Origin: Methanobacteriota archaeon
GTDB taxonomy: Archaea > Halobacteriota > Methanomicrobia > Methanomicrobiales > Methanoculleaceae
Assembly (NCBI GenBank): GCA_023457135.1
Contig: JAEWMO010000101.1
Location: forward strand, 1-21,196
DNA length: 21,196 nt
Direction of reading: 5' to 3'
Position numbers and translations under genes: made by a program
Part shown: piece by piece, positions 13,382 to 20,173 of the stretch
How the letters are laid out: each line of letters starts with the position of its first letter
Numbering within the stretch: the stretch's first letter is position 1
Notes under the pieces: generated by a model
Databases searched by the model: none
Told to the model about the DNA's origin: nothing
Seen by the model: only the letters and a program-made list of their open reading frames with translations

Positions 13382-14170
13382 TCACACCACCGCTATCGCA
13401 GCATACCCCACAACCTGGTCGAGATCCTCTGTCACGTCGCCGCTCGTCGTATACCGGAGCAGCCTCCCCTGCGTCGCACCGAACGACCGGCAGACGATGC
13501 ACATCGTCGCGATCGGGCCGTAGCCGCAGACCGTGGCGCCGGTCTCCTGGAGCCGCCGGTAAAACTCCGGCACGTCCAGGGTTTCGAGGGCTTCGATCGC
13601 ATGGAGGTCGTGCTGTCGGGCCGTCGCGTCCGGGACGTAGTGCGAGAAGTCGCTTGAGGCGACAAGCCGCACGTTCCTTCCGGTGCGCTCGATCGCTTTG
13701 AGCACCTTCTCTGCAAGGGCGGCCGCCGCTTCGTACCGCTGGTCTCCTACGAGGACGGGCGCAACCCGTGCCCGCGGGAACCGGTACTTGATGATCGGCA
13801 TCTGGACCTCGATGGAGTGCTCGCTCCGGTGCGATAACTCGTCGATGGGGATATCCAGCGCATCGACAAACTCCGTATCAACGTCGACGAGACCGAGAGG
13901 CGTCTCCCACGGCACCGCGGAGGCACAGGTCATATACCCCCGGTGGCTCGGCCCGAAGACCAGAAACGTGCCGTCAAAATCAGGCGGGATGGTTGAGAAA
14001 GCACAGGCTGCTGTCTCCCCCGAATAGACATAGCCTGCATGGGGAGAGACGATTCCCCGGGCGTCGATGCCCGGGGGCCTCTTCTGGAAGAATGACTCCA
14101 GCAGCTGCTCCAGATGCCTGGGCTCGGCAGGATAGAACATTCCCGCTACACTGCATGGGCGCATATCCAT
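13382..14170 (-). CDS. amrB: MEMO1-family protein (AmmeMemoRadiSam system protein B)
   Basis: This is a 262-residue member of the MEMO family, which has a fold like class III extradiol dioxygenases and a metal-capable His cluster. Its biochemical role in archaea is unsettled; the radical-SAM and AMMECR1 partners of the named system are not in this window. Conserved marks are AGMFYPAEP (9-17), SPHAGYVYSG with H44, GPSHRGY with H76, HSIEVQMP, ASSDFSHY and CGYGPIA. The ATG at 14170 is taken; a TTG one codon earlier and an ATG two codons later are possible because the Shine-Dalgarno is weak. The gene ends in TGA directly abutting the mvk TTG start. Its constant place between rps2 and mvk is recalled from related archaea. 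Confidence 0.9.
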   Translation of the reverse strand: MDMRPCSVAGMFYPAEPRHLEQLLESFFQKRPPGIDARGIVSPHAGYVYSGETAACAFSTIPPDFDGTFLVFGPSHRGYMTCASAVPWETPLGLVDVDTEFVDALDIPIDELSHRSEHSIEVQMPIIKYRFPRARVAPVLVGDQRYEAAAALAEKVLKAIERTGRNVRLVASSDFSHYVPDATARQHDLHAIEALETLDVPEFYRRLQETGATVCGYGPIATMCIVCRSFGATQGRLLRYTTSGDVTEDLDQVVGYAAIAVV

Positions 14171-14197
14171 CAAGGTCGAGCTCTTGTGCCTTCTATC

Positions 14198-14806
14198 TTA
14201 TAACTCTGTCTCAAAGTCTTCGGGAGTGAGCGATGTGGCAACACCGCGCAGGTGGAGCATCTCTCTGGTCAGGAGGTAGTAGATCATCGAGAGCGCTTTC
14301 CTGCCCTTGTTGTTTGTCGGGATGACCATGTCGACGTACTTGGTCATGTTGTTGGTGTCGCAGAGCGCGACGATCGGGATACCCGCCTGGACCGCCTCGG
14401 TGATCGCCTGCGAGTCGCCGATTGGGTCGGTCACAACGACCACATCGGGCTCGATGTACTTGTTCAGGCGCTGGTTGGTGAGCATGCCCGGGATGAACCG
14501 GCCGATGACCGACATGCCGCCGATGGTCTCGGCGAACTTCTTTGCCGGGTACTGGCCGTACTGCCGGGAGGTGACGATCAGGATCTTTGCGGGGTCGTAC
14601 TGCGAGAGGAACTTCGCTGCAGTCTTGATCCGCTCGTCGGTCGCCTGGATGTCCAGGATATAGAGCCCATCACCGCGGACGCGGTAGATGAACTTCATCA
14701 TGTCCTTGCTCTTCTGCTGGGTGCCGATGTGCACGCCGGCTGCGAGGTACTCTTCAACGGGCACCAGTGGTTCTTTCAGTTCAATCTCGAGTTCGTTTCC
14801 AGTCAA
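14198..14806 (-). CDS. rps2: Small-subunit ribosomal protein S2
   Basis: This 202-residue S2 (uS2) protein binds the head-body junction of the 30S subunit. Recognisable parts are YLAAGVHIGTQQKSKDMMKFIYRVR near the N-terminus, IGRFIPGMLTNQ in the middle, and DPIGDSQAITEAVQAGIPIVALCDTNN, the most conserved stretch. Length fits the archaeal/eukaryotic form without long extensions. The start is TTG at 14806; the enolase TAA stop ends one base before it. GGAGCTGATC lies just upstream, supporting this start. Weak TTG initiation directly after a stop suggests translation coupled to enolase. Confidence 0.96.
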   Translation of the reverse strand: MTGNELEIELKEPLVPVEEYLAAGVHIGTQQKSKDMMKFIYRVRGDGLYILDIQATDERIKTAAKFLSQYDPAKILIVTSRQYGQYPAKKFAETIGGMSVIGRFIPGMLTNQRLNKYIEPDVVVVTDPIGDSQAITEAVQAGIPIVALCDTNNMTKYVDMVIPTNNKGRKALSMIYYLLTREMLHLRGVATSLTPEDFETEL

Positions 14807-14807
14807 G

Positions 14808-15995
14808 TTAGATCAGCTCCTCTATTCGAATCAGTTCATTCAGTTTGGCTATCCGTTCTCCGCCGACTGCCCCGGTCTTGATGAAGATGCACCCGAACGC
14901 GGTCGCAAGGTGCGCGATCGTCGCGTCGGTGGTCTCCCCGGACCGATGGCTCATGACGGTCTCCATACCGCTCTCCCGGGCGAGGTGAATCGCCTCGAAG
15001 GTGTCGGTGAGTGTTCCGATCTGGTTCGGCTTGATCAGCACGCAGTTTGCCGCGTCGGTCTCGATACCCTTCGTGATCCGCTCGACGTTGGTCACGAAGA
15101 GGTCGTCGCCGCAGATGAGGCAGCGATCGCCGACCTGATCGGTCAGTCCGGCAAACGCCTCAAAGTCCTCCTCAAAGAGGGGGTCTTCGATGTAGACGAG
15201 GTTGTAGCGGTCGACGAGATCGGCCATGTAGGCGATCTGATCTTCGCTGGTCCGTGCGGCGTCCCGGTAGCGGTAGCGCTCGCCGTCCCAGAGTTCGCTC
15301 GCCGCAACGTCGACGCCCATCCGGACCTCGACGTTCGTCTCGTCGGAGACCGTGGCGATCGCTTCGCTGATGATCTCGAACGCTTCGGTATCGGAGATCG
15401 CCGGCGCCCAGGCACCCTCGTCGCCTTTGCCGGAGAGTTTGCCCCGCGCCTGCAGGATCTTCTTCACCGTCTTGTGCACGGCGGCGTTCACAAAGACGCC
15501 TTCCGTTGCACCGGACGCTCCGGTGGGGACCACCAGGAACTCCTGGATCGACGTGGCATTCGGTGCGTGCGCGCCGCCGCCGATGACGTTGCCGAGCGGC
15601 AGGGGCGTCTCGCTCGCAAATGCGCCACCCAGGTAGCGGAAGAGCTCCAGGTTCAGAGACGATGCAGCCGCCTTTGCACACGCGAGAGAGAGTGCTACGG
15701 CGACGTTTGCACCGATCGAACTGAAGTCCGGCGTGCCGTCGTTCTCCCGGAGCAGTGCGTCGAATGTGATCTGATCGCGGGTGTCTTCACCGATGAGCGA
15801 TGGAATCAGGTTTTTCCGTGCATCCTCGATAGCCTCACGGGGTGACCGCACCTTCGCTTCGTAAGTCCCGGTGCTCGCACCGCTGGGAGCCGCTGCCCGT
15901 CCGAAACCGCTCTCCGTGTAGATCTCGGCCTCGACGGTCTCGTTTCCGCGGCTATCCAGGATTGTTCTCAGGGTTATCTGTTCGATGGTCGTCAT
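14808..15995 (-). CDS. eno: Enolase
   Basis: This 395-residue Mg-dependent enzyme interconverts 2-phosphoglycerate and phosphoenolpyruvate; in a methanogen it serves mainly gluconeogenesis. Marks in order are LDSRGNETVE (13-22), the mobile loop APSGASTG (36-43), IQEF (150-153), Mg ligands D229, E270 and D297, the catalytic lysine K322 in LIKPNQIGT, and SHRSGETTD (349-357). It is shorter than typical enolases of about 415-430 residues, with trimmed loops but all active-site parts present. The ATG at 15995 has GTGATC nearby, and the rpoK stop lies 7 bases upstream. Its place between RNA polymerase and ribosomal genes is a known archaeal arrangement. Confidence 0.97.
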   Translation of the reverse strand: MTTIEQITLRTILDSRGNETVEAEIYTESGFGRAAAPSGASTGTYEAKVRSPREAIEDARKNLIPSLIGEDTRDQITFDALLRENDGTPDFSSIGANVAVALSLACAKAAASSLNLELFRYLGGAFASETPLPLGNVIGGGAHAPNATSIQEFLVVPTGASGATEGVFVNAAVHKTVKKILQARGKLSGKGDEGAWAPAISDTEAFEIISEAIATVSDETNVEVRMGVDVAASELWDGERYRYRDAARTSEDQIAYMADLVDRYNLVYIEDPLFEEDFEAFAGLTDQVGDRCLICGDDLFVTNVERITKGIETDAANCVLIKPNQIGTLTDTFEAIHLARESGMETVMSHRSGETTDATIAHLATAFGCIFIKTGAVGGERIAKLNELIRIEELI

Positions 15996-16002
15996 CAGAT
16001 CA

Positions 16003-16170
16003 CTACTTTCTCTTCACGGTTATAGGGATCACGTCCAGATCAAACTCTTCGAGTGCGATCTCAAGCGGCTCAGTTCTGGTCGTGTTAATCAAAACCGGTG
16101 CACCCATCGATATCTGCAGAGCACGAGCCCCTATGATCCGCGCTCGTTCATATCGGGTATACGATTCCAT
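16003..16170 (-). CDS. rpoK: RNA polymerase subunit K (Rpb6/omega homologue)
   Basis: This 55-residue subunit stabilises the clamp and assembly of archaeal RNA polymerase. The signature YTRYERARIIGARALQISMGAP occupies residues 4-25, and the basic tail ends IPITVKRK. The ATG at 16170 is preferred over one 18 bases upstream because GAGGCG lies 5 bases before it, and the earlier start would overlap the AT-rich element after tRNA-Pro. The gene follows tRNA-Pro by 28 bases. An AT-rich box at 16184-16198 may give it a separate promoter or may act as tRNA terminator. Confidence 0.94.
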   Translation of the reverse strand: MESYTRYERARIIGARALQISMGAPVLINTTRTEPLEIALEEFDLDVIPITVKRK

Positions 16171-16183
16171 CGTGCGCCTCAAA

Positions 16184-16198
16184 ATCATTAATAATAAA
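16184..16198 (-). promoter_or_regulatory. AT-rich element between tRNA-Pro and rpoK
   Basis: Minus-strand TTTATTATTAATGAT follows the tRNA-Pro discriminator base directly. It could be a TATA box for rpoK, or a U-rich release or processing site for the tRNA. Its centre is about 21 bases from the rpoK ATG, slightly close for a leadered mRNA, so the second reading is as likely. Confidence 0.35.
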
Positions 16199-16273
16199 TG
16201 GGGTCGCTGAGATTTGAACTCAGGTCACAGCATCCCGAACGCCATAGGATAGTCCAGGCTACCCCACGACCCC
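16199..16273 (-). tRNA. tRNA-Pro (CGG anticodon)
   Basis: This is a 75-nt cloverleaf on the minus strand. The acceptor GGGGTCG (16273-16267) pairs with CGACCCC (16206-16200), and the discriminator is A. The anticodon loop TTCGGGA gives anticodon CGG with G37, as expected for proline tRNAs. The T arm has TGAG-TTCAAAT-CTCA. CCA is not encoded. The first base directly follows the rpoN TGA stop with no spacer, and rpoK begins 28 bases past the 3' end, so the tRNA is embedded within a protein operon and must be cut out of the mRNA or be part of an alternative transcript. Confidence 0.94.
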
Positions 16274-16462
16274 TCATTGATACGGATTCAGGTCCTCCAC
16301 AAGTTCTTTGTGTGTCAGCAGCATCCGCCTGCAGCAATAACGCTCCAGGCCGAGATCGTCGAGGATCCTCGCTGGATCCTCGCCTGCATCTCGTCGCTCC
16401 TTGAACTCCTTCCAGGCTGTAGAGACGACCTTACCGCATGTAAAACATCGTACGGGTATCAT
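16274..16462 (-). CDS. rpoN: RNA polymerase subunit N (Rpb10 homologue)
   Basis: This 62-residue zinc protein of the archaeal RNA polymerase core bridges subunits D and L. The unusual zinc site of the Rpb10 family is intact: C6 and C9 (MIPVRCFTCGK) plus the adjacent pair C43-C44 (ERYCCRRMLL). The ATG at 16462 starts the invariant MIPVRCFTCG. No close Shine-Dalgarno is seen, but a BRE/TATA pair about 24 bases upstream could make a leaderless message. The TGA stop abuts tRNA-Pro. Confidence 0.97.
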   Translation of the reverse strand: MIPVRCFTCGKVVSTAWKEFKERRDAGEDPARILDDLGLERYCCRRMLLTHKELVEDLNPYQ

Positions 16463-16480
16463 ACAAGTTGTCCTGCATCC

Positions 16481-16500
16481 CTTATATGTCTTTTGGCCTC
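16481..16500 (-). promoter_or_regulatory. BRE/TATA promoter inside the cluster, before rpoN
   Basis: On the minus strand GAGGCCAAAA followed by GACATATAAG is a strong archaeal BRE plus TATA match. It overlaps the rps9 stop codon. Initiation about 24 bases past the TATA centre falls at the rpoN ATG, so it would yield a leaderless rpoN-tRNA-Pro-rpoK transcript. Confidence 0.5.
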
Positions 16501-16900
16501 ACCGGTAGGACTTCTGGAACTTTGCGCGTGCACCGCGGCCGTGCGGCTTCTTGGTTTCCTTCTGCCGCGAGTCGTTGACGAGCAGCGTCCGGTCGTACGC
16601 GACGAAAGCGTCCTTGATTGCAGGGTCGTTGTGCCATTCCACAATCCCGCGCGCGAGCGCCGTCCGGATTGCCTCGGCCTGGCCCATCGTGCCGCCGCCG
16701 GCGACATCGATCGTGGCGTCGACGCCGTCGAGCGCGTTCGGCATCAGCAGCAGCGGCTCGGCGATCTTCAGGCGGATCAGCTCGGTCCCGTAGATCTCGA
16801 GGGGCACGGAGTTGATGCGGACCCGGCCGTTGCCGGGCTTCAAGGTCGCGCGGGCGATTGCCGTCTTTCTCTTACCGCTTGTATTGATAATCTTTGCCAT
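16499..16900 (-). CDS. rps9: Small-subunit ribosomal protein S9
   Basis: This 133-residue S9 (uS9) protein reaches its C-terminal tail into the P-site tRNA. The N-terminal SGKRKTAIARATLKPG (8-23) and the DVAGGGTMGQAEAIRTALARG core are conserved, and the protein ends in the universal KFQKSYR, whose final Arg contacts the tRNA anticodon loop. The ATG at 16900 follows GGGTGATGG. It lies 13 bases after rpl13. Confidence 0.97.
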   Translation of the reverse strand: MAKIINTSGKRKTAIARATLKPGNGRVRINSVPLEIYGTELIRLKIAEPLLLMPNALDGVDATIDVAGGGTMGQAEAIRTALARGIVEWHNDPAIKDAFVAYDRTLLVNDSRQKETKKPHGRGARAKFQKSYR

Positions 16901-16913
16901 TCCATCACCCTGT

Positions 16914-17336
16914 TTAGTACTTTGCTCCGAGGTTGGTGCTGATTGCCCCGACGGTCACATATCTCGGGCTGCTCAGCCGGCTGATGTGGGCCGCTTCGAG
17001 CGTCTCCGTCTCCATCCCGACGAACTGGGTCGGTACGCCGACGTAGGTCTTGATCCGCTTGAACGCGGCGATACCGCGCTCGCGCTTGTAGGGGAGCATC
17101 CCGCGGATGGTCCGCTTGACGATATGGTCGGGCCTGCGCGGGAAGAACGGACCGCCTTCACGGGATCCGCGCTCGCGCTTCGTGGTGTAGTGCTCAATCA
17201 CCTGCGCCCGGCTTCCGGAGATGATTGCCTTCTCCGCATTCACGATGGCGATCTCTTCGCCCGCGAGCGCACGCTGCGCGACGATGCTGGCCATTCTTCC
17301 GAGCAGCAGTCCATCTGCATCGATTACTGTAACCAT
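16914..17336 (-). CDS. rpl13: Large-subunit ribosomal protein L13
   Basis: This 140-residue L13 (uL13) protein binds 23S rRNA early in 50S assembly. Conserved segments are DADGLLLGRMASIVAQ (6-21) and the VKRTIRGMLPYKRERG region that is highly diagnostic. The ATG at 17336 is chosen because AGGTGA lies 5 bases upstream, within and just after the rpl18e stop, and because the family begins here; an earlier in-frame start would overlap rpl18e. Tight coupling to rpl18e is likely. Confidence 0.96.
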   Translation of the reverse strand: MVTVIDADGLLLGRMASIVAQRALAGEEIAIVNAEKAIISGSRAQVIEHYTTKRERGSREGGPFFPRRPDHIVKRTIRGMLPYKRERGIAAFKRIKTYVGVPTQFVGMETETLEAAHISRLSSPRYVTVGAISTNLGAKY

Positions 17337-17341
17337 TCGTC

Positions 17342-17710
17342 TCACCTGAGGATCCGTACCCTGCTCCCCGTCGGGTTGTCCCGGACGAGGTCCTCGATAG
17401 TCATGCACGTCCCGTTGGCGCCCGTGATCTTGCTCACGGCGGCCTCGGAGAAGTCCAGCGCGGCGATCTTCACCGGCAGGGTGAGCGCACCGCTGCCGAG
17501 CACCTTGCCCGGCACCAGGATCGTCTCGCCTTCCTGTGCGTAGCGGTCGATCTTGCTGAGGTTCACCTCGGCGTAGTTCTTCCGGGGCGCGTCAAGCCTC
17601 CGTGCAATCTCGCGCCAGATCTTCGCCTCATTGATGCGCGACGCATCTTTGAGCGTCACAATGAGGGCGGCCAGCCGGGGGTTTGATTTCTTCTCTGTTG
17701 TCTTGGTCAT
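17342..17710 (-). CDS. rpl18e: Large-subunit ribosomal protein L18e
   Basis: This 122-residue L18e (eL18) protein is found in archaea and eukaryotes but not bacteria, which supports an archaeal source. Recognisable segments are NPRLAALIVTLKDASR (10-25) and KIWREIARRLDAPRKNYAEVN, with the GETILVPGKVLGSG motif in the middle. The ATG overlaps the rpoD stop as ATGA (17707-17710), and GAGGGG lies upstream inside rpoD. The gene order rpoD-rpl18e-rpl13-rps9 is typical of archaea. Confidence 0.97.
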   Translation of the reverse strand: MTKTTEKKSNPRLAALIVTLKDASRINEAKIWREIARRLDAPRKNYAEVNLSKIDRYAQEGETILVPGKVLGSGALTLPVKIAALDFSEAAVSKITGANGTCMTIEDLVRDNPTGSRVRILR

Positions 17711-18537
17711 TCAGTCCCCTCTCCCGTTATCTCGTTCATCACGTCTACCAGGTCGTCTGATGATTTCTGGATATACTGTAGCGCTCTCTCGATGATCTCC
17801 CGGACGGGCATCGATCCGTCGCTCTCCACCACAAAGATGAATCTGTTCGTGTCGGCGCTGATATGGATGGCCGCCTCATTGCCGATTCCACCGGCAAGGC
17901 ACGCCCGCTCACAGAGCCTGCAGAGAGAACACGATTCTTCCCGGCCCGCGACCGCGCGGACTTTGCCCTGTCCTGTCTCGAGGACATGGCGCGGGCACTC
18001 GTCGACACACATGCCGCACCCGTCGCACCGCTCATCGACGGCGATCACCGGGTAGTTCTTGTAGCCGCAGGCGGTCGTCGCCTGCCACTTGGCATGGTCT
18101 TTTCCGGTGCCGACGGTAGCCTGGGCCTCGAGCACGATCTTCTGGTCCTCGGCGAGGTCGATGATGGGGACCATCTCCTCTGCCGGTGCGGCGTCGGGGT
18201 CCTGGGGTATGAGGTCGCTTGAATAGACCGTCTTCGGGCCCTCGACGGAGAGCGTGTAGGTGGCGGTGCAGGCTGAGCAGCCGGCACCCTCGCAGGCACA
18301 CTCGCTGCGCGGTTTGTAGACCTTCAGGTCTGTCCGCAGGGGGATGAGCCCCAGCCGGTGCGTCAGCATCTCGTCGAAGAGAACGCTGGTGTTATCGTAG
18401 ATGCGAACATCTTCGATGGCGAGCGTCGGCACCTCGCTGATCATCGCCCGCCTGAACATATTGGCGAACGATGTGGAAACGCCGCTGATGGTGAATTTGG
18501 CGACTCTCTCATCCAGGCGAGAAAACGCTATCTCCAT
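17707..18537 (-). CDS. rpoD: RNA polymerase subunit D with two iron-sulfur cluster motifs
   Basis: This 276-residue homologue of Rpb3/alpha forms the assembly platform with subunits L, N and P. The alpha-like N-terminus has SFANMFRRAMISEVPTLAI (23-41). A ferredoxin-like insert holds C171, C174, C177 and C181, and then C203, C206, C209 and C213, two full CxxCxxCxxxC sets predicted to bind two [4Fe-4S] clusters. An extra set C80, C82, C87 and C90 could bind zinc. Many archaeal D subunits keep one or two clusters, thought to stabilise assembly. The ATG shares one base with the rps11 TAA stop (TAATG); AAGGAGAG lies upstream. Confidence 0.97.
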   Translation of the reverse strand: MEIAFSRLDERVAKFTISGVSTSFANMFRRAMISEVPTLAIEDVRIYDNTSVLFDEMLTHRLGLIPLRTDLKVYKPRSECACEGAGCSACTATYTLSVEGPKTVYSSDLIPQDPDAAPAEEMVPIIDLAEDQKIVLEAQATVGTGKDHAKWQATTACGYKNYPVIAVDERCDGCGMCVDECPRHVLETGQGKVRAVAGREESCSLCRLCERACLAGGIGNEAAIHISADTNRFIFVVESDGSMPVREIIERALQYIQKSSDDLVDVMNEITGEGTE

Positions 18538-18926
18538 TACACTCTCCTTCCTCTCCGGCCGCCCTTACCGCGGATGCTGTCGTGGGGCACCGGGGTGACG
18601 TCTTCGATGCGGCCGATCCGCATTCCCGCACGGGCGAGAGCACGGATTGCTGCCTGAGCGCCGGGACCGGGGCTCCGCTGTTTGCCGCGGCCGGGTGCGC
18701 GCACCTTGACGTGGACGCCGACGATTCCCTTGTCGCGGGCGTTCTGTGCGACCTGGATTGCCATCTGCATGGCTGCGTAGGGCGAGCTCTCGTTCCTGTC
18801 CTGCTTCACGACCATGCCGCCGCTGCTCTTGGTGACCGTCTCGGCTCCGGAGAGGTCGGTGATGGTGATGATGGTATTGTTAAAGGAGGCAAAGATGTGC
18901 GCGATGCCCCATTTCTCTTCTGCCAT
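18537..18926 (-). CDS. rps11: Small-subunit ribosomal protein S11
   Basis: This 129-residue S11 (uS11) protein sits on the 30S platform near the mRNA exit. Diagnostic parts are WGIAHIFASFNNTIITITDLSG, RNESSPYAAMQMA and the end SIRGKGGRRGRRV. The ATG at 18926 is preceded by GAGGTAA, which also contains the rps4 stop, so the two are coupled. It is followed at once by rpoD in a one-base overlap. Confidence 0.97.
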   Translation of the reverse strand: MAEEKWGIAHIFASFNNTIITITDLSGAETVTKSSGGMVVKQDRNESSPYAAMQMAIQVAQNARDKGIVGVHVKVRAPGRGKQRSPGPGAQAAIRALARAGMRIGRIEDVTPVPHDSIRGKGGRRGRRV

Positions 18927-18930
18927 GGTA

Positions 18931-19476
18931 TTACCTCACTCCTGCGCGAGCGATGCGGCTTCTCTCGGGATGAACGTCGTTCGTGAGCGGGGAGGGGCCG
19001 TAGTATGCTATCTCCTGCTCTTCGGCCCGTGCGACCCGGTAGCCCGGGATGGTTACCCGGCGGCCGCCGATCGCGATGTGACCGTGGACGATGAACTGGC
19101 GGGCCTGCTTGGGGGAGCGTGCGAACCCCCTGCGGAGGACGAGCGTCTGGAGGCGGCGGTCGAGCTGCTGCTCGACTTTCAGTGCGAGGACGTCGCCGAC
19201 ATCGGCGCTCTCGCCTACGAGGCCGTAGCGGTAGAGGTGGTTGATGAGCTCGTCCCGCTTCTTCTGGTAGTCCTCGGAGATGCCTCCCGACCGGAGTGCT
19301 ACGAGTTCACGGGCGGCGGCGCGGTACTTCCGCAGCACGCTCTGGGCCTTCCAGAGTTCGCGCTTGTTCCGCAGACCGTAGTCGATGATGAGGCGCTTCT
19401 CGTCCTCAAGTCTTGTCTTCTCGAACCGCCGCTTGGGCGTCGCATACTGCTTGTGGTTCTGTCCGGGGTATCCCAT
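18931..19476 (-). CDS. rps4: Small-subunit ribosomal protein S4
   Basis: This 181-residue S4 (uS4) protein is a primary binder of the 5' domain of 16S rRNA. The N-terminus GYPGQNHKQYATPKRRFEKTRL is archaeal-type. The S4 RNA-binding domain spans about residues 104-165, with RRGFARSPKQARQFIVHGHIAIGGRRVTIPGY. The ATG at 19476 follows GGGTGATT and lies 12 bases after rps13. The order S13-S4-S11-RpoD matches archaea; in bacteria the same genes are followed by alpha subunit rpoA. Confidence 0.97.
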   Translation of the reverse strand: MGYPGQNHKQYATPKRRFEKTRLEDEKRLIIDYGLRNKRELWKAQSVLRKYRAAARELVALRSGGISEDYQKKRDELINHLYRYGLVGESADVGDVLALKVEQQLDRRLQTLVLRRGFARSPKQARQFIVHGHIAIGGRRVTIPGYRVARAEEQEIAYYGPSPLTNDVHPERSRIARAGVR

Positions 19477-19488
19477 TCAATCACCCAA

Positions 19489-19938
19489 TTAGTTCTTCTT
19501 TCTCTTGACGCCGACGGTCGTGCCCGTTCTTCCGGTAGACTTGGTGCGCTGGCCGCGGACCTTCTGTCCCGTCTCGTGCCGGATGCCGCGGTAGCTGCGC
19601 ATCTTGCGCATGCGGTTGACGTCTTCCTCGTTCATCATGGAGAGATCGGTGCCGAGGAGGTGCCGGGCTTCTCCGGTGTAGACGTCTTTCTTGCGGTTGA
19701 GCATCCAGGTCGGCACCTGCTCGATGTAGGTGTCGACTGCGCTGGCGATGCGTGCGACGGACTCGTCGTCCATCTTGCCGAGCACGGCAAGGGGATCGAC
19801 TCTGGCAAGGGCGGCGATGGTGCGCGAGGTGTGCGGACCGATGCCCTTGATGCCGGTCAGCGCGATGTGAACGGCCTTGGTTCCGTCGAGATCGGTGTTC
19901 CTGACTCGAACAAAGTACTTTATCTCTTCTTCATCCAT
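19489..19938 (-). CDS. rps13: Small-subunit ribosomal protein S13
   Basis: This 149-residue S13 (uS13) protein of the 30S head contacts the 50S subunit and P-site tRNA. The helix-hairpin-helix segment ALTGIKGIGPHTSRTIA and the tail RGQRTKSTGRTGTTVGVKRKKN are conserved. The ATG at 19938 has GAGGCGATC close upstream. The 34-base gap to the 3' end of tRNA-Ser suggests that both come from one primary transcript, with the mRNA 5' end made by tRNA 3' processing. Confidence 0.97.
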   Translation of the reverse strand: MDEEEIKYFVRVRNTDLDGTKAVHIALTGIKGIGPHTSRTIAALARVDPLAVLGKMDDESVARIASAVDTYIEQVPTWMLNRKKDVYTGEARHLLGTDLSMMNEEDVNRMRKMRSYRGIRHETGQKVRGQRTKSTGRTGTTVGVKRKKN

Positions 19939-19972
19939 GTGATCGCCTCATCATCGACGTTGTCGGTGAAAG

Positions 19973-20057
19973 CGCTGAGGGAGGGATTTGAACCCTCGAG
20001 TCCCAGGGGGACACAGGTTTAGCAAACCTGCGCCATACCAGGCTTGGCTACCTCAAC
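19973..20057 (-). tRNA. tRNA-Ser (GCT anticodon)
   Basis: This is an 85-nt class II tRNA with a long variable arm. The acceptor GTTGAGG (20057-20051) pairs with CCTCAGC (19980-19974) with one G-U pair, and the discriminator is G, as for serine tRNAs. The anticodon arm CAGGT-TTGCTAA-ACCTG gives GCT, reading AGC and AGU. The variable arm TGTCCCCCTGGGACT forms its own stem, and the T arm GAGGG-TTCAAAT-CCCTC is complete. CCA is not encoded. It leads the ribosomal-protein cluster. Confidence 0.96.
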
Positions 20058-20122
20058 ATAGAATTTCGCATCTTTCGATACTCGCAGCACGCAGGGTGCT
20101 GCTCCAGACACAGCATTCTATG
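20057..20122 (-). promoter_or_regulatory. Leader inverted repeats before tRNA-Ser
   Basis: CATAGAAT (20057-20064) and ATTCTATG (20115-20122) can pair to close a loop that itself holds a 7-bp hairpin, GCAGCAC/GTGCTGC (20084-20090/20096-20102). The outer stem ends on the first base of tRNA-Ser, at the expected RNase P cut site. It may guide 5' processing or compete with the tRNA acceptor stem. Confidence 0.4.
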
Positions 20123-20153
20123 ACTTGTGCCTATTGATTTTGGTACGGCAGAC

Positions 20154-20165
20154 TAATAATAATTG
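20154..20165 (-). promoter_or_regulatory. TATA-like box for the tRNA-Ser/rps13 cluster
   Basis: Minus-strand AATTATTATTAG is the most AT-rich element between the deoxyhypusine synthase stop and tRNA-Ser. It predicts a start near 20133 and a leader of about 75 bases that would include the inverted repeats. It may equally act as a T-rich terminator for the upstream gene. Confidence 0.4.
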
Positions 20166-20173
20166 CGGTGGTG

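Noticed and set aside
14808..15995. Enolase about 25-35 residues shorter than usual, suggesting truncation
   Set aside because: Both termini and all catalytic and metal residues are present; the shortening is in loops.
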